Made by a program: the position numbers and the translations under genes | Part shown: positions 38,879-47,113 of the stretch, piece by piece | Position numbering within the stretch: the first letter of the stretch is position 1 | Layout: each line of letters opens with the position of its first letter | Notes under the pieces: model-generated | Told to the model about the DNA's origin: nothing | Database searches by the model: none | The model's input: only the letters and a program-made list of their open reading frames with translations | Origin: Pseudomonas haemolytica | Lineage (GTDB): Bacteria > Pseudomonadota > Gammaproteobacteria > Pseudomonadales > Pseudomonadaceae | Length of the DNA stretch: 64,000 bases | NCBI RefSeq assembly: GCF_009659625.1 | Contig: NZ_VOIW01000007.1 | Location: forward strand, 186,001 to 250,000 | Direction: 5' to 3'

Positions 38879-39562
38879 ATGCGAATTCTATTGGTTGAAG
38901 ACAACCGCGATATCCTCGCCAACCTGGCCGATTACCTGGGGCTAAAAGGCTACACAGTGGACTGTGCGCAGGACGGCTTGTCGGGCCTGCACCTGGCGGC
39001 AACCGAGCATTACGACCTGATCGTGCTCGACATCATGCTGCCAGGCATCGATGGCTACACCCTGTGCAAACGCCTGCGCGAAGACGCGCGCCGCGATACG
39101 CCGGTGATCATGCTCACCGCCCGAGATCAATTGGATGACCGGCTGCAGGGCTTCAAGTCCGGCGCCGATGATTACCTGCTCAAGCCGTTCGCCTTGTCGG
39201 AGCTGGCCGCGCGTATCGAGGCGGTGCTGCGTCGTGCCCAGGGTGGCGGGCGCCGTGCCCTGCAGGTGGGTGACCTGAACTACGACCTCGACACCTTGGA
39301 AGTCACCCGCGAAGGGCGCCTGCTCAAGCTCAACCCGGTGGGCCTGAAACTGCTGGCGGTGTTGATGCAGAAGAGCCCGCACGTACTGCGCCGGGAAATT
39401 CTCGAAGAAGCCCTGTGGGGCGATGACTGCCCGGACAGCGACAGCCTGCGCAGCCACGTTCACCAATTGCGCCAGGTGATCGATAAGCCCTTCGCCAAGC
39501 CATTGCTGCAAACGGTGCACGGTGTGGGTTATCGGCTGGCCGAGGGGCGTGATGGAGTTTAA
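38879..39562 (+). CDS. colR: ColR response regulator
   Basis: 227-residue OmpR-type regulator controlling membrane-integrity genes in pseudomonads. Receiver with acceptor D51 (LIVLDIMLPGIDG) and LLKPFALSELAARI. The winged helix DNA-binding domain ends VHQLRQVIDKPF...GVGYRLAEGRDGV. The N-terminus MRILLVEDNRDILANLADYL is as I recall for ColR, and the next three genes are the known ColR neighbours. GGAG lies 11 bases before the ATG. The stop overlaps colS by 11 bases. Confidence 0.93.
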   Translation: MRILLVEDNRDILANLADYLGLKGYTVDCAQDGLSGLHLAATEHYDLIVLDIMLPGIDGYTLCKRLREDARRDTPVIMLTARDQLDDRLQGFKSGADDYLLKPFALSELAARIEAVLRRAQGGGRRALQVGDLNYDLDTLEVTREGRLLKLNPVGLKLLAVLMQKSPHVLRREILEEALWGDDCPDSDSLRSHVHQLRQVIDKPFAKPLLQTVHGVGYRLAEGRDGV

Positions 39563-40832
39563 GCAAAGCCTTGCCCAGCGGATCATCATCGCCTTTGCCT
39601 TGATGAGTGCGTTGGTAGCTGGGGCCTTCGCCATGGGGATCGTTGCGACGGTGCACCTGGTGGAAGAAAAGTTGATCTCGGCGGGCCTGGGCGGTGATCT
39701 GCAACGCCTGCTGTTGATGGACAGTGTCGAAGACTGGAGCCACCGGCCGGAGCCGGACCAGCTGTTTTATTTCAGCGGCGGGCGCGGCGATTTCGAGCTG
39801 CCCAAGGATTTGCGACATCTGGAACCGGGTTTTCATGAGGTGTTCCGCGAGTCGCTGTCGTACCACGCCATGGTCGAAGTGGTCGATGGCCGGCGTTATG
39901 TGCTGCTGCAGGACCAAAGCGATTTCGAAGAACGTGAGCGTGTGCTGTTTGCTGTGGTGCTGGTGGGGTTCGTGCTCAGCCTGGCGCTGGCGGTATTCCT
40001 CGGCTGGGTGCTCGCCCGCAAGGTGATGGCGCCGGTGGTGCGTCTGGCTCGGCAGGTGCGTCATCGTGACCAACTGTTGGGCCTGGCCCCGCCCTTGGCC
40101 CCGGATTACGCCGCCGATGAAGTGGGCGAGTTGGCGGTGGCGTTCGACGCCACCCTGGGCCGCTTGCGCCAGGCGCTGTCCCGCGAGCAACTGTTTACCA
40201 GCGATGTGAGCCATGAGTTGCGCACGCCCTTGATGGTATTGGCCAGTTCCTGCGAACTGTTGCTGGAAAACCCTGCCATTGATCAGCGCGGCCGCAACCA
40301 GGTGGAACGCATCGCCCGGGCCTGTGGAGAAATGCGCGAACTGGTTCAGACCTTCCTGATGCTGGCCCGCGCCAAACACGACGATGCGGCCGCATCGCCC
40401 CAAGGCAACCTGACCCAGGTCGCCGAAGACCTGCTTGGCATCTGGCGGGAGCCCATCGAGAAAAAAGGCCTGGAGTTGATCTATCGGCCCGGCAACCCCC
40501 TGGACACGCGGTACAACACCACGTTCCTGCATGCGGTGATGGGCAACTTGCTGCGCAACGCCCTGCACTACACCGAGCAGGGGTTTATCCGCCTCACGCT
40601 GGAGCCCAGCGGCTTTGTGGTGGAGGACTCCGGCGTGGGCATTCCTGAAGAGAAGCGAGAAGCGATGTTCGAGCCGTTTGTACGCGGCAGCGAGAACCGC
40701 GGCGAGGGCCTGGGGCTTGGCCTGTCACTGGTGCAACGGATCTGCGAGAGCCAAGGCTGGAGCGTGAGTTTGAGCACCATGGAGCCCAATGGCTGCCGCT
40801 TTCATGTGGAGTTGAGCCAAGTCAAAACCTGA
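39552..40832 (+). CDS. colS: ColS sensor kinase (zinc/iron-responsive type)
   Basis: 426 residues from ATG 39552 (GAGGGG just upstream). Membrane helices ~11-33 and ~132-155 enclose a ~98-residue periplasmic loop. In P. putida ColS, metal sensing depends on an ExxE motif; here E126 and E129 (DFEERER) are present, with H35, E38, H95 and H105 also conserved as I recall them. HAMP, then HisKA H221 in SDVSHELRTPL, and HATPase NLLRNALHY plus GLGLGLSLVQRI. It acts with ColR. A terminator follows, so the methyltransferase gene is a separate unit. Confidence 0.92.
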   Translation: MEFKQSLAQRIIIAFALMSALVAGAFAMGIVATVHLVEEKLISAGLGGDLQRLLLMDSVEDWSHRPEPDQLFYFSGGRGDFELPKDLRHLEPGFHEVFRESLSYHAMVEVVDGRRYVLLQDQSDFEERERVLFAVVLVGFVLSLALAVFLGWVLARKVMAPVVRLARQVRHRDQLLGLAPPLAPDYAADEVGELAVAFDATLGRLRQALSREQLFTSDVSHELRTPLMVLASSCELLLENPAIDQRGRNQVERIARACGEMRELVQTFLMLARAKHDDAAASPQGNLTQVAEDLLGIWREPIEKKGLELIYRPGNPLDTRYNTTFLHAVMGNLLRNALHYTEQGFIRLTLEPSGFVVEDSGVGIPEEKREAMFEPFVRGSENRGEGLGLGLSLVQRICESQGWSVSLSTMEPNGCRFHVELSQVKT

Positions 40833-40833
40833 C

Positions 40834-40874
40834 CGTTCAGTCTGTCGTTTTGCTGGTGCAGACTGAACGCTTTT
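40834..40874 (+). terminator. Terminator after colS
   Basis: A perfect 11-bp stem CGTTCAGTCTG / CAGACTGAACG (40834-40844, 40859-40869) is followed by CTTTTC. It begins one base after the colS stop. Confidence 0.8.
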
Positions 40875-40946
40875 CAGCGAAGATGGCCCCATGCTACTGA
40901 ATGTTTCTGTAAAGTCTTGAAATGTATGCAATTAGACAGGACAAGA

Positions 40947-40953
40947 TTTTCAC
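40947..40953 (+). promoter_or_regulatory. Candidate ColR core upstream of the methyltransferase gene
   Basis: TTTTCAC, 67 bases before the methyltransferase start. ColR is known to act on this promoter in P. putida; only the 3' core of the consensus is matched here. Confidence 0.35.
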
Positions 40954-41020
40954 AATGAGTTGACCTGTTGATCACAGTTCGCTGCATAAGGTTGTAGGCA
41001 TCAGATACTGGAGACGTACG

Positions 41021-41701
41021 ATGCCTTCCCCAATCAAGTTGGAATTTTCCGAAAAGTACGACGATCAACACGCGCAACAATATTTGCTCAAACATCAGGA
41101 CAATTTGGCTCGCCGGTTGTCCCACAAACGCGACGAGCAACTGGCGCGCGGTGCGCTGGCCATGGCCGGTGAGCCGGGCCTGGTGCTGGACTTGCCGTGT
41201 GGCGCTGGACGTTTCTGGCCGTTGCTGGCTGAAAAACCCAACCGCGTGATTATCGGGGCTGACAATTCGGCGTCGATGTTGAAGATCGCCACCACCGCCC
41301 AACCGGCGGATGTGGTGAAACGGGTACGGCCCTTGCAGACGTCTGCCTTTGATATCGATTTGCCAGATAACTCCGTCGACAGTATTTTCTGCATGCGCCT
41401 GATGCACCACATCGGTGAACCGGAGCACAGGCTGACAATACTGCGTGAGTTTCAGCGGGTTACCCGCGACAGCGTGATTCTTTCGTTGTGGGTAGACGGC
41501 AATTTCAAGGCCTGGAAGCGCAAGCGCAGCGAAGTACGTCGTCGCAAACGAGGTGAGCAGGAAGGTTACCAAAACCGGTTTGTGTTACCGGCTGCTACTG
41601 TCGAGGCAGAATTCGAGCAGGCCGGTTTCCGTGTTCAGGAATCCCTGGACTTCATACCGCTCTACGCCATGTGGCGAGTGTATGTATTGCGTAAGAGGTA
41701 A
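41021..41701 (+). CDS. warA: ColR-regulated SAM-dependent methyltransferase (WarA/Orf222-like)
   Basis: 226-residue class I methyltransferase: motif I VLDLPCGAGRFWPLL at ~55-69, then VIIGADNSASMLKIA and FCMRLMHHIGEPEHRLTIL. A basic patch (KAWKRKRSEVRRRKRGEQEG) near residue 170 may bind an anionic lipid or LPS. GGAG lies before the ATG. It stands right after colRS and directly before the LPS-kinase-like gene, the orf222-inaA arrangement reported to affect LPS and polymyxin resistance in pseudomonads (family knowledge). The methylated substrate is not known. Confidence 0.85.
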   Translation: MPSPIKLEFSEKYDDQHAQQYLLKHQDNLARRLSHKRDEQLARGALAMAGEPGLVLDLPCGAGRFWPLLAEKPNRVIIGADNSASMLKIATTAQPADVVKRVRPLQTSAFDIDLPDNSVDSIFCMRLMHHIGEPEHRLTILREFQRVTRDSVILSLWVDGNFKAWKRKRSEVRRRKRGEQEGYQNRFVLPAATVEAEFEQAGFRVQESLDFIPLYAMWRVYVLRKR

Positions 41702-41705
41702 CAGG

Positions 41706-42425
41706 ATGGCAGTTGAGTGCGTAGCAGGCAGTCATGTAGCTCCCGAGGAGCGGTTTGATTATTTCTGGCGCCAGAAGGGCGAGTGGGTCGAAGAGCCTAA
41801 TCGTCGGCGTGGTGGTGAAAGTGGTGTGCAGCGGGTTGTGAGCGCCAATGGGCGATTGCTCTATAGCAAGCGCCAGACCGGTCACATCTACCGCAGTTGG
41901 TTACACCCTTTTGGGCGTCCGACCGTGCTTCGTGAACGTGATGCCCTCAAGGGCCTGCGTTTGCTGGATGTGCGCGTGCCGGAACTGGTGTTCTGCGAGG
42001 CGCGACGCGACCCGGAGCACCAATGGAAAGCCCTGCTGGTGACCGCGTCCCTGGACGGGTTCGACGAGATCGAAAACTGGTACGCCGCCGGTGGCCGTGA
42101 GCAGTATGGCGAGGCAGTCCATGAGCGCTTGCTGCAGGAATTGGCCGCTACCCTGGCGCGCATGCACAAAGGCCGCTGGCAGCATGGTTGCCTGTACATC
42201 AAGCACATCTTCGTGCGGGTCACCGGCGAGCCCGATGCGGCGACTGTGGAAGTGGCCCTGCTGGACTTCGAAAAATGTCGCCAGCGCTTGACCGCTTATC
42301 GGGCCGCGTCCCATGACATGCTGCAATTGCGCCGCCATTCGTCGTGGAACGATGCCGACTGGAAAAAACTCAGCTACTTTTACGAGACGGCGTTTGGCAG
42401 CGCTATCAAGGGTTTAACCAGATGA
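41706..42425 (+). CDS. warB: LPS-core-kinase-like protein (InaA/WapQ/WarB type)
   Basis: 239 residues from ATG 41706, with GAGG 7 bases upstream. The frame is open upstream inside warA but that part overlaps. The fold is the WaaP/InaA kinase-like type: RLLYSKRQTGHIYRSWL near the lysine site, LARMHKGRWQHGCLYIKHIF for the catalytic loop, and VALLDFEKCRQR for the metal-binding aspartate. It may phosphorylate the heptose region of LPS core. Tightly linked to warA (4 bases) and to the next small gene by ATGA overlap. Confidence 0.85.
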   Translation: MAVECVAGSHVAPEERFDYFWRQKGEWVEEPNRRRGGESGVQRVVSANGRLLYSKRQTGHIYRSWLHPFGRPTVLRERDALKGLRLLDVRVPELVFCEARRDPEHQWKALLVTASLDGFDEIENWYAAGGREQYGEAVHERLLQELAATLARMHKGRWQHGCLYIKHIFVRVTGEPDAATVEVALLDFEKCRQRLTAYRAASHDMLQLRRHSSWNDADWKKLSYFYETAFGSAIKGLTR

Positions 42426-42649
42426 AGCTAGAAATAGCACGAGGTTTGTTCTTGGTCGGGGCGTTGGGCGTTTCAGCCTTGGCCCTGGCCGTGTGGGAGC
42501 AACCTCGCACACAAGTGCTCAGTGCGGTGCAAGGTGGCGGGCAATGCCTGCTGCCGCGTATTGCCAAGGCGAGTGTGGCGGCCAAGCCTGACCATGAATT
42601 GCTGTTATTCATGTTCGGTATGTCTCAAGGGATGAGGCCGCAAAGTTGA
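42422..42649 (+). CDS. 75-residue exported or membrane-anchored protein at the end of the war operon
   Basis: ATG 42422 overlaps the warB stop by four bases (ATGA), showing translational coupling. The N-terminal MKLEIARGLFLVGALGVSALALA looks like a signal peptide or anchor (about residues 5-23); the remaining ~50 residues are hydrophilic with one cysteine (GGGQCLLPRIAK). I recall that P. putida has a third small gene here (PP0905-like) under ColR control. No domain is recognised. A terminator follows at once. Confidence 0.75.
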   Translation: MKLEIARGLFLVGALGVSALALAVWEQPRTQVLSAVQGGGQCLLPRIAKASVAAKPDHELLLFMFGMSQGMRPQS

Positions 42650-42668
42650 AACGATTGACCCCCCAAAA

Positions 42669-42697
42669 GGGCCTTGCGATGCGAGGCCCTTTTTTTT
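42669..42697 (+). terminator. Terminator of the war operon
   Basis: Stem GGGCCTTGC / GCGAGGCCC (with a T-G pair) and loop GAT, followed by eight T. It ends 18 bases before the stop of the convergent DUF1513 gene. Confidence 0.92.
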
Positions 42698-42714
42698 GCC
42701 TTTTGGATCGTGAG

Positions 42715-43815
42715 TCAGACCAGGTGCAGGTGGTTATCCCAAAACCCCGCCGGCAACTCCAACGGTTTGGCCAGCAACTGTTCCTGGCGGCAATCATAGA
42801 AGCGGCAGCGCCCCTGTCCTGATGTCACCACAAACCCATCCGCCACCGCACCGACACCGGCGCAGTCGGGTAACGGCCCATCCAGGCGCAACTCGGCGCT
42901 GTCCATATCCCAGATAAAGAAGCGGTTGCCCCTTGGGGCCGTCAGCGCCACCAGACGCAGTTCGCTGTGCACCGCCACACTGGCGGTGTAGTGCCCCATC
43001 GCCTGCAACTGCTCGTCGGCCACCGGGAACGCCACGAAAGGCTGGCCCGGACGCTTGATTGCCAGCAACTCGGAACGCTCCTGGGACGGCCCCATGAACT
43101 GCTGCCCGGTGAGGATGGTGCCATCGCTGGCAATCCCCATATGGCGCACGCTGTTCATCTGCTGGCCCAGGGTTTCCTTGCTGATCAGGCTGCCATCGCG
43201 GTGCATCAGTACCAGGCTGGGCTCCATGGCGTTGAGGTTCATCTCCACCCGGCTTTCGGCTTCGGTACGGATACCGCCGTTGGCCACCACCAGGGTTTCA
43301 CCGTCGGGCATCCAGGAAACCTGGTGGGGTCCGACGCCGTGGGTGGAAATCTCGCCGCTGTGCACCAGCCGCTCGCCCTCGAACTTATACACGCCCAGTA
43401 GGCCACGGCCAGGGTCGGAGGTGTCGTTCTCGGTGGCGTACAACCAGTCGCCACTCTTGTGGATCACCGCATGGCCGTAGAAGTGGCGGTTGGCGTTCGA
43501 GGTGATGGTTTGCAGCAACGCGCCATCGCGCAAGTCGATCAGGTAACTCTCGGTGCCTGGGCGACGGGCAACGAACAGCGCAATCGGCAACGTCGGGTGG
43601 TTGATGATGTCGTGGCAGCGCTGGCCGACCTGGGTGGCAAATACCTGCTTGCCATCCAGGCGATAGCCGACGGCGTAGTGCTTGCCGTCGGCATCATCGC
43701 GCGCCGACAGCAGCAGCGGACCCTTGTCTTTGCCTTTGAACAGCGTCCAGCCACCCAACGTGAGGGCGCTGAGCAGTACGCTGCCCATCGCCAAAGCCTG
43801 TCGCCTGAGCATCAT
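42715..43815 (-). CDS. DUF1513 protein, last gene of the imelysin cluster
   Basis: 366 residues. N-terminal LRRQALAMGSVLLSALTLGG resembles a Tat-type or Sec signal. The rest is a beta-propeller-like repeat fold (YAVGYRLDGKQVF, THGVGPHQVSWMPDGETLVVANGG, SVRHMGIASDGTIL). Function is not established. Its start shares one base with the imelysin stop (TGATG), so it is translated together with that gene. In other pseudomonads the family goes with imelysin and di-haem proteins in iron-repressed loci (family knowledge). Confidence 0.85.
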   Translation of the reverse strand: MMLRRQALAMGSVLLSALTLGGWTLFKGKDKGPLLLSARDDADGKHYAVGYRLDGKQVFATQVGQRCHDIINHPTLPIALFVARRPGTESYLIDLRDGALLQTITSNANRHFYGHAVIHKSGDWLYATENDTSDPGRGLLGVYKFEGERLVHSGEISTHGVGPHQVSWMPDGETLVVANGGIRTEAESRVEMNLNAMEPSLVLMHRDGSLISKETLGQQMNSVRHMGIASDGTILTGQQFMGPSQERSELLAIKRPGQPFVAFPVADEQLQAMGHYTASVAVHSELRLVALTAPRGNRFFIWDMDSAELRLDGPLPDCAGVGAVADGFVVTSGQGRCRFYDCRQEQLLAKPLELPAGFWDNHLHLV

Positions 43816-44879
43816 CAGTCACCGTCGTTGGCATTGAAGCCCAGTTGGACACCCAAGGCCTTGGCCAGCTCGCCCTCGTGCAGGCGGTGGACCACGTTGA
43901 GGCTGTCGTAGATGTCGTTGAGCTGCTGGCGCCCGGCGTCATCGTTCAACAGTTCGTTGAGGGTGCGCTGGTTGCTGGCGAACAGTTTCAGGGAAGCAGC
44001 ATAGGCGGCGTCGATCTTCTCGGCCAACGCCTTCTGATCCGCCGGCAGCAGGCCACGCAAGCCTTTGTTGTCGACGCCCACCCACACGGTCTGGGCCGCG
44101 GCGAGGCTGGCCTCGAGGCTTTGCAGGGACGACTGGCTGCGCCACGCATCGGCCTGGAACGGTTGCGGAATGCCCTTGGTCTGGCGGCCCATGGGCGTGC
44201 CGAGTTTTTTCTTCAGGGTGTCCAGGGCCGTCACTTGTACGCGCAGCAGGTCGGCAATGGCTTCGTGGGAATCAGCGTAGCGCTGGTTCGGGAACTTGGT
44301 CATCTGCGCGAGCATGCCGTCAGTGCTGTTCCAGCTGGCGAGGATCTCTTCGGCCAGGGCTTTCTGACGCTCGCCGATCGCCATCAGCAGCGGGCAGTAG
44401 CGGGCTTTCTGGGCTTCATCGGCGACGTCGGGCTTGGCGTCGTAGAGGATGTATTCGTAGGCCGACAGGCCCTGCACCACGACGCTGGACTTGGCCAGGG
44501 CGTCTGCATCGATCTGCGGCTGGGCGCTGACCAGTTGCTCGACCTGGCGCCCGACCAGGTTCTTCTTGTCCGGCCAGAACTGTATCTGCCATGCACGGTT
44601 GCCCTCGGCCAGCGGGCCGATCAGCAGCGGTTGCAACTCGGCCCAGGCTTTTTGTGCGTGGAGGAAGTCGGCACGGGCGGTGTCCAGGCTTTCCTTGCCC
44701 TGGCAGTAGGCCAGGGCGCTGACGGCCAGTTGGCGGTCGGCTTCAACCCAGCGGCTGTAGGTCGGCAGGATCACTTGCTTGGCGATGGCCGCCGAGGTCA
44801 CCGCTTGCGGGTCCTGGGGCGAGCAGGCGCCGAGGGCAAGGGCGGCCAGGCTGGTGAACAACAACTTGGGACGAAACAT
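43815..44879 (-). CDS. Imelysin-family lipoprotein
   Basis: 354 residues with lipobox ALGACS (Cys ~19). The all-alpha imelysin fold is suggested by SRWVEADRQLAVSALAYCQG and by WQIQFWPDKKNLVGRQVEQLV. The family motif G-x-H-x-x-E of the original imelysin peptidase is not seen, so it is probably a periplasmic iron-handling member, like IrpA or EfeO-type proteins, not a protease. It sits between a di-haem oxidoreductase and a DUF1513 protein. Confidence 0.86.
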   Translation of the reverse strand: MFRPKLLFTSLAALALGACSPQDPQAVTSAAIAKQVILPTYSRWVEADRQLAVSALAYCQGKESLDTARADFLHAQKAWAELQPLLIGPLAEGNRAWQIQFWPDKKNLVGRQVEQLVSAQPQIDADALAKSSVVVQGLSAYEYILYDAKPDVADEAQKARYCPLLMAIGERQKALAEEILASWNSTDGMLAQMTKFPNQRYADSHEAIADLLRVQVTALDTLKKKLGTPMGRQTKGIPQPFQADAWRSQSSLQSLEASLAAAQTVWVGVDNKGLRGLLPADQKALAEKIDAAYAASLKLFASNQRTLNELLNDDAGRQQLNDIYDSLNVVHRLHEGELAKALGVQLGFNANDGD

Positions 44880-44910
44880 GTCGAGCTCCCTTCTGTAAGT
44901 GGGGCAAAGC

Positions 44911-46338
44911 TTATAAAGAATTCAGGAACGCCAGCAACGCGGCACGCTGCTCGGCATTGAACGACAGCACATGCTGCTGCGCCGCTTGTGCTTCGCCGCC
45001 ATGCCACAGCACGGCTTCAAGCAGGTTGCGGGCGCGGCCGTCATGCAAAAACTGGGTGTGACCACTCACGGTCTGCGTCAGGCCAATACCCCACAGCGGC
45101 GGGGTGCGCCAGTCGCGGCCAGTGGCTTTGAACTCGGTACGGTTGTCGGCGAGGCTTTCGCCCATATCGTGCAACAACAGGTCGCTGTAGGGGCGAATCA
45201 CCTGGTTGGCCAGTTCAGGCTCGGCGGCGTTGGCAGCCGTGGTGAACGTCGGCTTGTGACAGCCCTGGCAACCGGCCTGGTAGAACAGGTTCTTGCCGGC
45301 CAGCACCTGCGGGGTGTTGACGTCTCGGCGTGCGGGCACTGCAAGGTTGCGGGTGTAGAACAGTACCAGGCGCAGAATGTTATCGCTGACTTCCGGCTCG
45401 CCATCCGGGCCATTACCGTTGGGCGCCTGTTTGCAGGCCGCTTGGGCATCGGTGCAGTCATCAAAGGGTCTCAAGGAAGTCGTGAGGCCCATATCACCAG
45501 AAAACGCGTGAACATTTTGTTGATTGAGGTTGGGTTGCCCGGCTTTCCAGCCAAAACGCCCGAGTACGGTTTTATGCTGGGCGTCATCCCAGACCCAATT
45601 GGCGCGGCCGATGACAGCGTCTTTATCGGCCGTTTTGGGGTCGGTGTTGCGCAGGATATCGGCGTCGCTGATAGCTTCGAGCAGGCCCAGCCCAATCATC
45701 GGCGGGGCGACACGCGCCGAGAAGCGTGTGTCGGGATGCATCGGGCCGTAGCCGAGTTGGGTGATTTGCAGGGTGGGCTTGCGCAATTCGACGACGGTGC
45801 CGTCCTTGAAGCTGACCTGGACGGGCGTGTAATCGACCCGCACCTTGCCTTCCGGCGCCACGCCGGGCACGGCCATGTCTTGCAGTTGCCCGCCGTAGAC
45901 TGGCTCGGGCACCACGCCGATCTGCTCGATAAGCTTGGCGTAAGGTGATGCATCAGGGATGGAGAGGCGCACCAGCATCGACACCGCATTGGGTGCGTCG
46001 GGCAGCGGTGGATGGCCACGGCCGTCCTTGATATGGCAGTTCTGGCAGGCGTTGGTGTTGAACAGCGGGCCCAGGCCATCCCGTGCGGTAGTCGTGGCCG
46101 GGGCAATCACCCAGGGGTTGCGAAAGAAACTGTTGCCGACGCTGAAATCCAGGCGGCGGGTCGGCGCCAGGTTGGCCGAGGGCAGGGAAAAGGCGTTCTG
46201 GTCGCGTTTGTTCACCGTCGTCGCGCCACCGGACCGCGATTCACCAGGCTCTGCCTTGGTGAAGCATGGAGCGTCGTCGCAAGCAGTCAGGCTTAAAGCC
46301 ATCAACGCTGCGGACAGGCGAAAAAACGAACGGAACAT
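44911..46338 (-). CDS. Di-haem c-type oxidoreductase, lipoprotein
   Basis: 475 residues from ATG 46338, preceded by AGGAAT. Lipobox SLTACD (Cys 20). Two haem c sites are visible: C98-QN-C101-H102 and a later CQGCH. The family (DUF1111/DHOR) is periplasmic and often lies with imelysins in Fur-controlled operons, perhaps oxidising or reducing iron before uptake (inference). First gene of the three-gene unit, 31 bases before the imelysin gene; a possible Fur site lies upstream. Confidence 0.86.
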   Translation of the reverse strand: MFRSFFRLSAALMALSLTACDDAPCFTKAEPGESRSGGATTVNKRDQNAFSLPSANLAPTRRLDFSVGNSFFRNPWVIAPATTTARDGLGPLFNTNACQNCHIKDGRGHPPLPDAPNAVSMLVRLSIPDASPYAKLIEQIGVVPEPVYGGQLQDMAVPGVAPEGKVRVDYTPVQVSFKDGTVVELRKPTLQITQLGYGPMHPDTRFSARVAPPMIGLGLLEAISDADILRNTDPKTADKDAVIGRANWVWDDAQHKTVLGRFGWKAGQPNLNQQNVHAFSGDMGLTTSLRPFDDCTDAQAACKQAPNGNGPDGEPEVSDNILRLVLFYTRNLAVPARRDVNTPQVLAGKNLFYQAGCQGCHKPTFTTAANAAEPELANQVIRPYSDLLLHDMGESLADNRTEFKATGRDWRTPPLWGIGLTQTVSGHTQFLHDGRARNLLEAVLWHGGEAQAAQQHVLSFNAEQRAALLAFLNSL

Positions 46339-46398
46339 CGAGATTCCTGGACGAGGGCAGAAAATATGGTCGCAAAGTCTAACAGGGCAGGGCGGTTT

Positions 46399-46415
46399 GA
46401 ATAAGAGCAATTATC
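46399..46415 (-). promoter_or_regulatory. Weak candidate Fur site in the DHOR/nitroreductase gap
   Basis: GATAA-N6-TTATTC on the minus strand, a partial palindrome of Fur character 60 bases before the di-haem gene. It matches far less well than the box at 54971. Confidence 0.3.
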
Positions 46416-46478
46416 GTTTGGTGGCATCCCGATTCTTTCCCGCTAGAATGAGCGCACATTTTTCTCTGGAGGTGGCCA

Positions 46479-47042
46479 ATGCAGGCTCTCGACGCTTTGC
46501 TCAACCGTGTTTCCGTGCCCCGTTTGCTGGAACCGGCACCGACCCAGGAGCAGCGCGACCTGCTGTTCGCCGCCGCCATGCGTGCGCCCGACCACGGTCA
46601 ACTGCGCCCATGGCGTTTCCTTACCGTAGAAGGCGCGGCCCGCGAGCAGATGGGCACGCTGTTGGCCGAAGCCGCCCGCCTGCAGGATGCCGACGCCCCG
46701 CAAGCCGTCATCGACAAGGCGCAGAACGGCCCGCTGCGTGCGCCGCTGGTAGTGGTAGTGATTGCACGTTTGCAGGAGCACTTCAAAGTGCCCAAGTCCG
46801 AGCAATTGCTGGCCGCGGCCTGTGCGGCCCACGGCATTCTGTTGGCGGCGTATGCCCAGGGGATCGGTGCGGTGTGGCGTACGGGGGAGTTGTCCTACTC
46901 GGCGCATGTCGCCAAAGGCCTGGGGTTGACGGCGGATGAAGAGGTGATTGGCTTCCTCTACCTGGGTACCCCGCAGAACCCGCCGCGTACGGCGCCGAAG
47001 GAAGACCTGACGCCGTTTGTCCAGGCCTGGACCGGACGCTAA
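46479..47042 (+). CDS. Nitroreductase-family flavoprotein (YdjA-like)
   Basis: 187 residues: a short FMN-dependent NAD(P)H oxidoreductase. NRVSVPRLLEPAPT, MRAPDHGQLRPWRF and the C-terminal GLGLTADEEVIGFLYLGTP follow the YdjA pattern. GGAGG ribosome site 7 bases before the ATG. It diverges from the iron cluster; no partner gene is evident. Physiological substrate unknown. Confidence 0.87.
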   Translation: MQALDALLNRVSVPRLLEPAPTQEQRDLLFAAAMRAPDHGQLRPWRFLTVEGAAREQMGTLLAEAARLQDADAPQAVIDKAQNGPLRAPLVVVVIARLQEHFKVPKSEQLLAAACAAHGILLAAYAQGIGAVWRTGELSYSAHVAKGLGLTADEEVIGFLYLGTPQNPPRTAPKEDLTPFVQAWTGR

Positions 47043-47056
47043 GCGGCACACGGTCA

Positions 47057-47090
47057 AAATGTGGGAGGGAGTAAGCCCCCTCCCACATTT
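47057..47090. repeat. Compact REP palindrome
   Basis: AAATGTGGGAGGGAGTAAGC continues as CCCCTCCCACATTT: two REP arms joined with almost no spacer, a 34-base hairpin. It lies 15 bases after the nitroreductase stop and 23 bases before the convergent chemoreceptor end, so it could serve as a terminator. Confidence 0.85.
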
Positions 47091-47113
47091 GAACCCAGTA
47101 CCTTTGAGATCGA

